Source: an uncultured Desulfobacterium sp. (GTDB taxonomy: Bacteria; Desulfobacterota; Desulfobacteria; Desulfobacterales; Desulfobacteraceae). From it: DNA of 14,806 bases. The stretch is taken from NCBI GenBank assembly GCA_937124525.1, contig CAKZLA010000360.1, positions 1-14,806 of the forward strand, read 5' to 3'. A program made the position numbers and the translations under genes. This document shows positions 1 through 7,848 of the stretch, piece after piece. Below the pieces are notes generated by a model. That model was given only the letters and a program-made list of their open reading frames with translations. It was not told the origin of the DNA and ran no database searches. How positions within the stretch are numbered: the first letter of the stretch is position 1; the number at the start of each line of letters is the position of its first letter.

Positions 1-3000
1 CAGTGCCCAAAAGCGGCAGCGCGGGTCGGTATCGCTTTGAGCTACCCGCAGATTTTACCCAGCAAAGTTGGAGTCCGCTGCGGGTTCTGGTCAGTGATTT
101 CACCCCGTCCCCATTTAAGGTCACCACGGAACTCAACGGCAATGCCTTTAAAATGGGGGACACCCTCACCGTGACTTCCCAGGCAAGCCTCCATGCAGGT
201 GGTCCCTACACCGATGCCAATGCCCGGATTATTGTTGGACTCAAGGAAAAAATATTCCGATCCGCCCATCCCGTAGCTCGGAAATTCTCATTTTACAAGC
301 CATTTAAGGATGAGGACGATGAAGAAAACAACGAAGGATTTCGTTCCCATGGCATGGAAACCCTTCTGGAAAAAACTGATACTCTCAACGACCAGGGCAC
401 CCTGGAAAACACGGTTCAACTGGACCAGCCGGATGTGGCATACGGAACCCTCACAGTGGAAAGTGCGGTGCAGGATGACCGGGGTAAATTTGTGGCAGCC
501 ACCACCACGGCCCCTTATCTTGGAAGGGATCGATTTGTGGGCCTGAAAAGCCTGAAATGGGTGTATGATGCCAATCAACCGGCCACCCTGGAAGCCCTGG
601 TGGTGGATAACCGGGGAAATCCTGTTGACGGCGCAAAGATTACCATCCAGGTGCAGCGCCTGGAGACCAAGGCCACACGGGTGAAAGGAGCGGGCAATGC
701 CTATCTTACTCAATATCTCCACCAGTGGATCACCACCAATAATCTGGAGTTGACGGCCACCAACGAGCAGTTGCCCTTTTCTTTTACACCGGATACACCC
801 GGGGATTATCGCATCAGCGCCACGGTGACCGATACCCAGGGAAGAAAACACTCTTCGGGCATCACCACCTGGGTGACGGGCCGGGGCCATGTGGTATGGC
901 AGGAGCCAGCGGATTATCGGCTGAAAATCATCCCGGAAAAGGACACCGTGGCCCTGGGGGAAACCGCACAATATCTCATTAAAAATCCCTTTCCCGGGGC
1001 CCATGCCCTGATCACCCTGGAACGATACGGGGTCCTGCGGCAATGGGTACAAAACATGGAAACCGCCACAGAGGTGATTGAAGTGCCGGTGTCAACGGAT
1101 CTTCAACCGGGATTTTTTCTTTCCGCCACCATCCTCTCCCCCCGGGTGGCAAAACCGTTGGGGGAAAACCAGGTGGATCTGGGAAAACCCACCTTTCGCA
1201 CAGGGTATGTGGAAACAAGGGTCATTGATCCTGACAAAGGCATTGGGGTCACGGTGGACACGGACCAGAAGATATATAAACCCGGCGACACCGTGACCAT
1301 TGATATCAACGCCCAGATGCCCGATATCTCCCAAAGCGCCCCGGTGGAATTTGCCGTTGCCGTTCTGGATGAAGCGGTGTTTGATCTCATCACCGGCGGA
1401 AAACAGCATTTTGACGTCCGCAAAGGCTTTTACACATTGGATGGACTGGATATGAACAATTACAGTCTTCTGACCAACATCGTTGGCCGTCGCATGTTTG
1501 AGGCAAAGGGAGCCAATGTGGGGGGAGACGGCGGTGGCAACATTGACATGAGATCTTTTTTTAAATTTGTGAGTTATTGGAACCCCAGTCTCATGGCCGA
1601 TGATAAGGGCCATGCCCGGGGCACCTTCACCGTGCCGGACAACCTCACAGGCTGGCGGATATTTGCCATGGCTGTCACCCCGGATGACGGTATGGGTCTG
1701 GGGGAAGGTCAGTTCAAGGTGAACCGTCACACAGAGGTGCGACCGGTGATGCCCAACCAGGTCACGGCAGGGGATACATTCCAGGCGGGATTCAGCGTCA
1801 TGAACCGTACCCCGGAGATTCGGAATATTGTAGTTTCCATCTCTGCAAGCCCTGATGATGACGCTGAAGATGGTAGGACCAGCAGTGGTGGTGGCAGTGG
1901 CAGTAGCAGTGGTGGTGGTGGTGGCAGTGATGATAATGTCGATTATGCCTTCCAAGACGTCAAAACAGAGACCATTCACCTGGCACCCTATAAACGTAAA
2001 ACGCTCTACCTTCCGGTGCAAACCGTTAAACCCGGTTCCCTGGAATTCAAGGTAACGGCCCGGGATGATATGGATGGAGACGGCATAATCCACAGCCTTA
2101 AGGTCATCCCCAAACAAAATCACACCACCAATGCCACCCACGGCATGCTCATGGACAACAACCCGGCCACCATTCCCATCCAGTATCCGGAAAACATGGA
2201 GCCCCACACCGGAAACACCCGGTTGGTTCTCTCCCCCACCCTGCTTGACAATGTGGACGGAGCTTTTACCTATATGAGGGATTATGCTTACACATGCTGG
2301 GAACAAAAACTCACCCGGGCCGTCATGGCCAGCCATTATCAGGCCCTGGAAAATCGCCTGAAAAATCGGGTGACATGGGAGGATGCAGGGGACGTACCAG
2401 ACAAAGTGTTAGAAGAGGCCCCCTCCTTCCAGGCCCCCAACGGCGGCATGGCCTATTTTAAACCCGAAGATAATCGGGTGAGCCCCTATCTATCCGCATA
2501 CACGGCCCTGGCATTTAACTGGCTCAAAGAACGGGGATACCAGCCGCCGCAACTCCTGGAAACCCACCTCCAGGAATATCTTTTAACCCTTTTAAGACAG
2601 AATATACTGCCTGATTTTTATTCCAAGGGAATGGCAGCCACGGTGCGGGCCGTTGCCCTGTCGGCCCTTGCCCGGGAGGGGAAACTCACCCTGGCGGACA
2701 TCCAGCGGTATGAACCCCATGTGAAACGCATGAGCCTGTTTGGCAAGGCCCAGTTCCTCATGGCCGCCACCCGGGTGGCAGGGGGAGAACCCATTGCCCA
2801 GCGTACCTGGGAAACAATATTAGCCCAATCCGTGCAAAGCGCCGGGAAACTCAGATTCAATGAAACCCTGGACAAGGTCAATGACCTGCTCCTGGAATCA
2901 TCGGCCCGGACCCAGGGGGCTGTTTTATCTGCCATGATTGATTATGCCCATAAATATAACCGACAAAAAGAGATAAAAGGCCTGCCCCTGAAACTGGTGC

Positions 3001-3866
3001 GCACCATCACCCAGACCCGGCAAAGCTCAGGCACCTGGTATAACACCCAGGACAATATTTTCTGCACCAATGGCCTGATTGACTACGCCCGGGCCTTTGA
3101 AAATGAAACACCGGATATGAACCTTGTGGCCCATGTGGATGAAACCCTGCTGGGGGAAACCTGTTTCAAGGATATAAACGCCCCGGCTGTCACCCTTGAA
3201 ATGCCCATTAAAAAAGAGGAACCTGGACCCAGGGCAGACCTTGTCATCCAAAAAAATGGCCCCGGCACCCTCTATTACACGGCAGCCATGAGTTATGTCC
3301 CCCGGGAAAAATCACCCCATGCCATCAATGCGGGCATGGAGATCCATAAAGAGATCAGCGTGGAACGAGATGGGAAATGGGTGCTTTTGACCGATCCCCT
3401 TAAGATCCATCAGGGAGAGCTGATGCGGGTGGATCTGTTCATATCCCTTCCGGCTGCAGGAAATTTTGTGGTGGTGGATGATCCACTGCCCGGCGGTTTG
3501 GAGGCGGTGAACCGGGATCTGGCCACGGCATCCATGATAGATACAGGCAAAACAGGGGTGATGACCCCAAAGAATTCCAATTCCCAGGAATACAATGCAT
3601 GGCCCCCCAAGGGCTCCAGATGGAACGACCGGACCTTCCGGGATCGCCATTCCGTGTCCCAATGGTACTTTTATCACCGGGACATGGGCCATGACGGGGT
3701 GCGATATTATGCAGATCATCTACCCCCGGGCCGTTATGTTCTTTCTTATACGGCCCAGGCCATTGCCCGGGGAAATTTTGCGGCCCTGCCCGCCCAGGTG
3801 CTGGAGATGTATGATCCTGATGTGTTTGGAAAGAGTGTGGAAAAGACCCTTATTGTGGAGCAATAA
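1..3866 (+). CDS. Bacterial alpha-2-macroglobulin (YfhM-type), 5' partial
   Basis: This is a periplasmic protease trap: a protease cuts a bait segment and a reactive thioester then couples to it. The frame is open from the left edge, so the signal peptide and first domains lie outside the window; the GTG at 3 is probably internal. About 1287 residues are visible, counted from position 3. Macroglobulin-type beta-sandwich domains fill the first ~460 residues. A glycine-rich, bait-like stretch lies at about 465-515, and the A2M core begins near residue 524 (YWNPSL). The thioester motif is CWEQ with Cys at residue 765 (nt 2295-2297), followed by the helical thioester domain to about 1060. The C-terminal receptor-like domain carries DDPLPGGLE and PPGRYVLSYTA. 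A 16-residue Ser/Gly-only run sits at residues 627-642. The CXEQ motif fits the thioester class linked to PBP1C rather than the YfaS class. It converges on rarD with a 24-bp gap. Family call is confident; the bait boundary is inferred. Confidence 0.93.
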   Translation, partial: VPKSGSAGRYRFELPADFTQQSWSPLRVLVSDFTPSPFKVTTELNGNAFKMGDTLTVTSQASLHAGGPYTDANARIIVGLKEKIFRSAHPVARKFSFYKPFKDEDDEENNEGFRSHGMETLLEKTDTLNDQGTLENTVQLDQPDVAYGTLTVESAVQDDRGKFVAATTTAPYLGRDRFVGLKSLKWVYDANQPATLEALVVDNRGNPVDGAKITIQVQRLETKATRVKGAGNAYLTQYLHQWITTNNLELTATNEQLPFSFTPDTPGDYRISATVTDTQGRKHSSGITTWVTGRGHVVWQEPADYRLKIIPEKDTVALGETAQYLIKNPFPGAHALITLERYGVLRQWVQNMETATEVIEVPVSTDLQPGFFLSATILSPRVAKPLGENQVDLGKPTFRTGYVETRVIDPDKGIGVTVDTDQKIYKPGDTVTIDINAQMPDISQSAPVEFAVAVLDEAVFDLITGGKQHFDVRKGFYTLDGLDMNNYSLLTNIVGRRMFEAKGANVGGDGGGNIDMRSFFKFVSYWNPSLMADDKGHARGTFTVPDNLTGWRIFAMAVTPDDGMGLGEGQFKVNRHTEVRPVMPNQVTAGDTFQAGFSVMNRTPEIRNIVVSISASPDDDAEDGRTSSGGGSGSSSGGGGGSDDNVDYAFQDVKTETIHLAPYKRKTLYLPVQTVKPGSLEFKVTARDDMDGDGIIHSLKVIPKQNHTTNATHGMLMDNNPATIPIQYPENMEPHTGNTRLVLSPTLLDNVDGAFTYMRDYAYTCWEQKLTRAVMASHYQALENRLKNRVTWEDAGDVPDKVLEEAPSFQAPNGGMAYFKPEDNRVSPYLSAYTALAFNWLKERGYQPPQLLETHLQEYLLTLLRQNILPDFYSKGMAATVRAVALSALAREGKLTLADIQRYEPHVKRMSLFGKAQFLMAATRVAGGEPIAQRTWETILAQSVQSAGKLRFNETLDKVNDLLLESSARTQGAVLSAMIDYAHKYNRQKEIKGLPLKLVRTITQTRQSSGTWYNTQDNIFCTNGLIDYARAFENETPDMNLVAHVDETLLGETCFKDINAPAVTLEMPIKKEEPGPRADLVIQKNGPGTLYYTAAMSYVPREKSPHAINAGMEIHKEISVERDGKWVLLTDPLKIHQGELMRVDLFISLPAAGNFVVVDDPLPGGLEAVNRDLATASMIDTGKTGVMTPKNSNSQEYNAWPPKGSRWNDRTFRDRHSVSQWYFYHRDMGHDGVRYYADHLPPGRYVLSYTAQAIARGNFAALPAQVLEMYDPDVFGKSVEKTLIVEQ
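1881..1928 (+). repeat. In-frame GGT/AGT-type trinucleotide tract coding a Ser/Gly linker
   Basis: Sixteen consecutive codons are only Gly or Ser (mostly GGT, GGC, AGT, AGC), with acidic residues on both sides (DDDAEDG before, DD after). The tract interrupts what otherwise reads as a beta-sandwich domain after the A2M core. It looks like a microsatellite-type expansion that makes a flexible surface loop. Confidence 0.8.
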
Positions 3867-3890
3867 TGATCACGTATGCTCTATGCATTA

Positions 3891-4799
3891 TTAACGTAGA
3901 GATACATGGTGATTTTTATAAATTTTGATGGAGTCCACACTGTAAATGACAAGGGCTGCCCAGATAAAGATAAACGCCACCAACTGATCAGTGGACAGGG
4001 GCTCATGATAAAGAAAAACAGCCAGCAACAGCGTAACGGACGGTGCAATATACTGGAGAAAACCCACGGCAGTGAGGGTGATGCGGTTGGCGGCAATGTT
4101 AAACAGCAACAGGGGAAGCGCGGTTAAAAAGGCCGTGCCCATGAGAAAAAGATCAATGGTGAACCCCGTGTGACCAAAGGAACCGGTGCCCTGACTTTCC
4201 AGCCACACCAGATAGGCGATGCCGGGCAGGGTCAGCAGCAGGGTTTCAATGAAAAGCCCCACAGCGGAATTGATACCCAATATTTTCCGCAGCAGGCCAT
4301 AGAGACTGAAGGTGACAGCAAGGGTAAGGGCAATGACAGGGAACCGGCCATATTGAAAGGTTAGATAAAGCACCCCGACCACGGCCAGCCCCACGGCAAT
4401 GCGCTGGGATTTATTGAGCCGCTCCCGCAAAACAATCACCCCAAACACCACGTTGGCAATGGGATTGATATAGTATCCCAGACTGGCCTCAATGATATGG
4501 TTGTTATTGACGGACCAGATAAAAAGAAGCCAGTTGGAAGCCACCAAAAGGGTGCTGAGGCACAAAACGGCAACTTTCCGAGGTTCCCGGATCACCTGGA
4601 AAAATTCAGGCCATTTTCCCTGCATGGAAATAACAGGGACAAGAAATAAAAACGACCATACCACCCGGTGGGTGATGGTTTCAAGGGCGGGAACAGCTGC
4701 CAGCACCTTCCAATAGATGGGGCACAGGCCCCAGATGAGAAAGGCCGTCGTTCCGCTGAGAAAACCGGACAGGGTGTTGCGATGGGTTGTGGTGTTCAA
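3891..4799 (-). CDS. rarD: RarD-type EamA/DMT family transporter
   Basis: This is an inner-membrane protein of 302 residues with about ten hydrophobic segments, in the drug/metabolite transporter superfamily. The stretch NWLLFIWSVNNNHIIEASLG followed by YYINP, and later LQYIAPS, is characteristic of RarD ('chloramphenicol-sensitive protein'). The substrate of this family is not established. The start is a TTG at 4799-4797: an in-frame TAG lies three codons upstream, no ATG or GTG is nearby, and an AGGAAA ribosome binding site sits about 10 bases before it. The length is normal for the family. The gene faces the alpha-2-macroglobulin gene tail to tail and diverges from pbpC, so it separates two genes that are usually adjacent. 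A MITE-like element lies just upstream (4831-4951) and may affect its promoter. I saw no damaged motif. Confidence 0.9.
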   Translation of the reverse strand: MNTTTHRNTLSGFLSGTTAFLIWGLCPIYWKVLAAVPALETITHRVVWSFLFLVPVISMQGKWPEFFQVIREPRKVAVLCLSTLLVASNWLLFIWSVNNNHIIEASLGYYINPIANVVFGVIVLRERLNKSQRIAVGLAVVGVLYLTFQYGRFPVIALTLAVTFSLYGLLRKILGINSAVGLFIETLLLTLPGIAYLVWLESQGTGSFGHTGFTIDLFLMGTAFLTALPLLLFNIAANRITLTAVGFLQYIAPSVTLLLAVFLYHEPLSTDQLVAFIFIWAALVIYSVDSIKIYKNHHVSLR

Positions 4800-4830
4800 T
4801 TTTATCTATTTCCTGGGTTCTTATGGTTGA

Positions 4831-4951
4831 ACTCGTCAGTCATAAGTTCTCATCATGCCTTGGTTTGAATTCGGATAACCCACTGAAATCATTAAATCTG
4901 AGTTTTTAAAAAATAATTTCAACAAGTTATGAGAACTTATGACTCTTGAGT
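4831..4951. mobile_element. MITE-like element 1 (121 bp), 6-bp target duplication
   Basis: The ends are 23-bp terminal inverted repeats, 4831-4853 and 4929-4951, matching at 20 of 23 positions. They include a perfect 16-bp core, agtcataagttctcat (4838-4853), paired with its reverse complement at 4929-4944. The outermost 4 bases (ACTC / GAGT) also pair, with 3 mismatches between. Directly outside both ends is the same hexamer GGTTGA (4825-4830 and 4952-4957), as expected for a target-site duplication. The 75-bp interior is AT-rich and codes for nothing, so the element would need a transposase supplied in trans. The parent IS family cannot be named from the sequence alone. It lies between the divergent starts of rarD and pbpC. 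Confidence 0.78.
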
Positions 4952-4953
4952 GG

Positions 4954-4983
4954 TTGAGGTATGTGTGGCACCTCCTATATGAT
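4954..4983 (+). promoter_or_regulatory. Possible sigma-70 promoter of pbpC
   Basis: TTGAGG (4954-4959) and TATGAT (4978-4983) are separated by 18 bp and lie 44 bp before the pbpC start. The -35 hexamer begins inside the right-hand GGTTGA copy that flanks MITE-like element 1, so the element sits directly against the promoter. This is a consensus match only; a TATATG read of the -10 with 16-bp spacing is equally possible. Confidence 0.3.
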
Positions 4984-5027
4984 GCTCTGGAAAGGCTATA
5001 CAATCTTAACTTAAAAAAGGCAATGCC

Positions 5028-7514
5028 ATGTCAAGAAAAATCTACTTCATATCCACCGTCATATGCCTCCTGGGCTTTGCCCTTGTGGCCATGGCAATAA
5101 AGACACGCATGGATATGAAACCCCTGCCCCATTCATTGTCCAGCATAACCGGCATGGTTAAAAAACCCCGACTTCTGGATCGCCACGGCATTCCCTTAAC
5201 CACCACCTATACCGGTGCCTGGAACCTCCATGATCAAAAGGCATTGCATGACATCCCCTCTTTTCTTCAGGAGGCATTTATCTTTTCCGAAGACAGGCGG
5301 TTTTATCACCATGGGGGCGTGGACTGGCTGGCCCGTTTCCATGCCCTGGTTCAAAACATCAGGGCAGGCCGGGCCGTCAGGGGGGCCAGCACTCTCACCG
5401 AGCAGGTGGTGCGTCTGATTCATCCCAGACCCAGAACAATATGGTCCCGGTGGATTGAAGGCTTTGAGGCCCGGCAACTGGAAAAGGCCAACACCAAGCC
5501 GGATATTCTGTGGTTTTATCTCAACCAGGTGCCCTATGCCTCCCGGCGCCGGGGCATTGCCCAGGCAGCCCGGTTCTATTTTGACCGGGATGTGGAGTCC
5601 TTGAATCTCAAAGAAAGTATGGCCCTGGCCGTTCTGGTGCGGGCACCGGATTATTATGATCTCCACCGCCATCCAGGGCGCATAAATACCCCCCTTGGGG
5701 CACTGGCCATGGGAATGAAAAAACAGGGAGATCTGAGCCCAACACAATACCAGGCAATAACGACACAGCCCTTTGAACTCAATCGCCCGGCATTGTCCGT
5801 TAAGGCACCCCATTTTGCCCGGTTTGTTTTGAACCATCCTAATCCATTTAATGGGGCATATCCGAAAAAGATTCACACCACCCTGGACGGCAGTCTCCAG
5901 CTAGGGGTGCAAACCCTTCTGGATACGGCCCTGGCATCCCACCGGGACAGAAAAGTTTACAATGGGGCGGCACTGGTGGTGGATCACGGCACCGGCGAAA
6001 TCCTGGCCTGGGCCGTGGGGGCAGACAAAGGGGAAAACGACCCGGGATATCGCTTCTCCCGGCCCCTTTGGGATAAAAACGACTCCCACGCAGCAACATC
6101 CCAATACCCAGAGCGGCGCAAAGCAAAAACCCATGGACAGGCCATCAATGCCGTCACGGCCCTGAGACAGCCCGGCTCTGCCATGAAACCCTTTGTCTAT
6201 GCCCTGGCCCTGGAAAAAGGATGGACCGCCGCCACCTTGATCCAGGACACTCCCCTGGCCGAAAGAGTGGGAATGGGGATGCATGCCTACCATAATTACA
6301 GCGGACAACACTATGGGGCAGTGACCCTGCGCAACGCCCTTGGTAATTCATTGAACATCCCTGCGGTGCGCACCATTCAGTTTGTGGGGGTGGAAGACTA
6401 CCTCACCCGGCTCCGGACCCTGGGATTCACCACCCTGAACCAGCACCCTGATTTTTACGGGGATGGCCTGGCCCTGGGCAACGGAGAAGTCTCGTTATAT
6501 GAGCTGGTCCAGGCGTACACAGTGCTGGCCAACCAGGGGCGGTTAATTCCCCTGCGTGCAGTTTCAGGTACGCCCATGCAGCACACCAGACAACTCTTTT
6601 CAAAAGAGGTAACCTCCATCATGGGGCACATATTGTCCGATGCCGGGGCCAGAACACTGGAATTCGGCGGGGGAGGTCTGTTAAACTTTCCCGTTCAAAC
6701 AGCTGTTAAAACGGGTACCTCCAGTGATTACAGAGATGCCTGGGCCATGGGATACAATTGTAACTTCACGGTGGGGGTGTGGATGGGAAACCTGGATGGC
6801 AGTCCCACCAGGGGGATGACCGGCTCCCGGGGACCGGCCTTTGTGCTCAGAAGTATTTTTGCCCGGCTCAACCAGATGAGAGACACCCGGCCCCTTTACA
6901 TGAGTCCCCGGCTTGTCCGCCAGGAGGTTTCCATTCAACCCATGCCCATGTCAGCCGTTCCAGGTTCCACCAACATTCCCCAGGTGATGCCCTCTGAGCC
7001 TGTTTTGGATGCCTTGTCAAAGGATGATTCCAGGTTTATTCTGGAACCCATGTCAAACGCCGCCAACCGGGAAATCATGCGTCATCGGATAACATCTCCC
7101 CCGAACAAAGACTTTTTCCCAGAATCCACCTGCCACAGGCCTGTGAGGACAGAGTGGTTCATCCCTGGCACGGCCCTCCCCCAAGGCATGACAAATGTCA
7201 TGGAGGGGGACATGATGCCCGGGAAATTCGCCCAGGACCACGCAGAACAGTTCGGATTTATTCAACCGCTAAACGGTATGTACCTGGCCATGGACCCTCG
7301 AATTCCTGATGACCATGAAGTTATGTCATGCCAGGTGGCAGGAGTGGCCCCCGGTGATCACCTCACATGGTATCTGGACGGCCAGCCACTTAAAGTCACT
7401 GGATCACAATTTAACTGGCAGATTCACCAGGGCAGCCACGTTCTTGAAGTAGCAATGACCAATGCTGAAAGGCCTGGCGTATTAAAGGACTCTGTTCGAT
7501 TTATGGTAAAATAA
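5028..7514 (+). CDS. pbpC: Penicillin-binding protein 1C (bifunctional transglycosylase/transpeptidase)
   Basis: This is an 828-residue class A-type PBP anchored in the inner membrane, polymerising and potentially crosslinking peptidoglycan in the periplasm. An N-terminal membrane segment (about residues 5-24) is followed by a GT51 domain with EDRRFYHHGGVD (catalytic Glu88) and GASTLTEQ (119-126). The transpeptidase domain has SAMK (Ser384), SLN (441-443) and KTG (561-563), so both active sites look intact. A C-terminal beta domain of the PBP1C type spans about 745-828. The ATG at 5028 has an AAAGG ribosome binding site seven bases upstream. The protein is longer than the roughly 770-residue E. 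coli enzyme, partly because of extra residues at about 331-366, just before the SxxK motif. PBP1C commonly neighbours alpha-2-macroglobulin; here rarD and a MITE-like element intervene. A second MITE-like element lies downstream. No clear terminator follows. Confidence 0.95.
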   Translation: MSRKIYFISTVICLLGFALVAMAIKTRMDMKPLPHSLSSITGMVKKPRLLDRHGIPLTTTYTGAWNLHDQKALHDIPSFLQEAFIFSEDRRFYHHGGVDWLARFHALVQNIRAGRAVRGASTLTEQVVRLIHPRPRTIWSRWIEGFEARQLEKANTKPDILWFYLNQVPYASRRRGIAQAARFYFDRDVESLNLKESMALAVLVRAPDYYDLHRHPGRINTPLGALAMGMKKQGDLSPTQYQAITTQPFELNRPALSVKAPHFARFVLNHPNPFNGAYPKKIHTTLDGSLQLGVQTLLDTALASHRDRKVYNGAALVVDHGTGEILAWAVGADKGENDPGYRFSRPLWDKNDSHAATSQYPERRKAKTHGQAINAVTALRQPGSAMKPFVYALALEKGWTAATLIQDTPLAERVGMGMHAYHNYSGQHYGAVTLRNALGNSLNIPAVRTIQFVGVEDYLTRLRTLGFTTLNQHPDFYGDGLALGNGEVSLYELVQAYTVLANQGRLIPLRAVSGTPMQHTRQLFSKEVTSIMGHILSDAGARTLEFGGGGLLNFPVQTAVKTGTSSDYRDAWAMGYNCNFTVGVWMGNLDGSPTRGMTGSRGPAFVLRSIFARLNQMRDTRPLYMSPRLVRQEVSIQPMPMSAVPGSTNIPQVMPSEPVLDALSKDDSRFILEPMSNAANREIMRHRITSPPNKDFFPESTCHRPVRTEWFIPGTALPQGMTNVMEGDMMPGKFAQDHAEQFGFIQPLNGMYLAMDPRIPDDHEVMSCQVAGVAPGDHLTWYLDGQPLKVTGSQFNWQIHQGSHVLEVAMTNAERPGVLKDSVRFMVK

Positions 7515-7577
7515 TCGATAAACTCAGAGCCTATTTAAAAATTATCAAGCTATTAGCACTACAACGACACTTAGCTC

Positions 7578-7711
7578 AGGCGCATTCCCATTTTCCCGGC
7601 CCCGTCATATAACCCATTGATTTCATTAAGCCAGCACTCCATTGATACAAAATAAAATATCTTGATAAATCAAAGAGTTGAATCTCCAACCGGGAAAATG
7701 GGAATGCGCCC
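7578..7711. mobile_element. MITE-like element 2 (134 bp), 8-bp target duplication
   Basis: The ends are a perfect 21-bp inverted repeat, 7579-7599 and 7690-7710 (core GCGCATTCCCATTTTCCCGG on the left), with one unmatched outer base each (A7578, C7711). Immediately outside are identical octamers CTTAGCTC at 7570-7577 and 7712-7719, the expected target-site duplication. The ~90-bp interior is AT-rich with no ORF. The TIR sequence is unrelated to element 1. A GG-starting end and an 8-bp duplication occur in several IS families (for example IS1595, ISL3, IS256), so the parent is not assigned. The element occupies the gap between the 3' ends of pbpC and the deaminase gene. The rest of 7515-7848 shows no gene or convincing terminator. 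Confidence 0.85.
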
Positions 7712-7848
7712 CTTAGCTCTCTGCATAAAAAACGTACGTTATTTTGCCTATGATTAATGCTGATTCAACTAATGAAAAAGCAATTATCATATGGTTTTAA
7801 GTAAAAGAGTCGCTATAGTGTTAGTGATTTGCATAATAAAAATTGGCC

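Noticed and set aside
1092..2336. A 414-codon open frame antisense to alpha-2-macroglobulin
   Set aside because: It has no family resemblance, is rich in His, Gly and Ile as expected for a mirror frame, and lies wholly over a clear coding gene with a thioester motif.
3862..3892. AATAATG...CATTATT inverted repeat over the two convergent stop codons, as a bidirectional terminator
   Set aside because: The stem is only 7 bp, all AT-rich, with a 17-base loop and no T-tract; too weak to support.
4965..4990. Sigma-54 promoter before pbpC (TGGCAC ... GATGCT)
   Set aside because: The GG and GC elements are not 10 bases apart, so the invariant spacing fails.
7727..7744. AACGTACGTT palindrome with A/T flanks as a terminator for the deaminase
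   Set aside because: It has no loop and a mismatch in the arms, and lies over 100 bp from the stop; an ordinary short palindrome is more likely.
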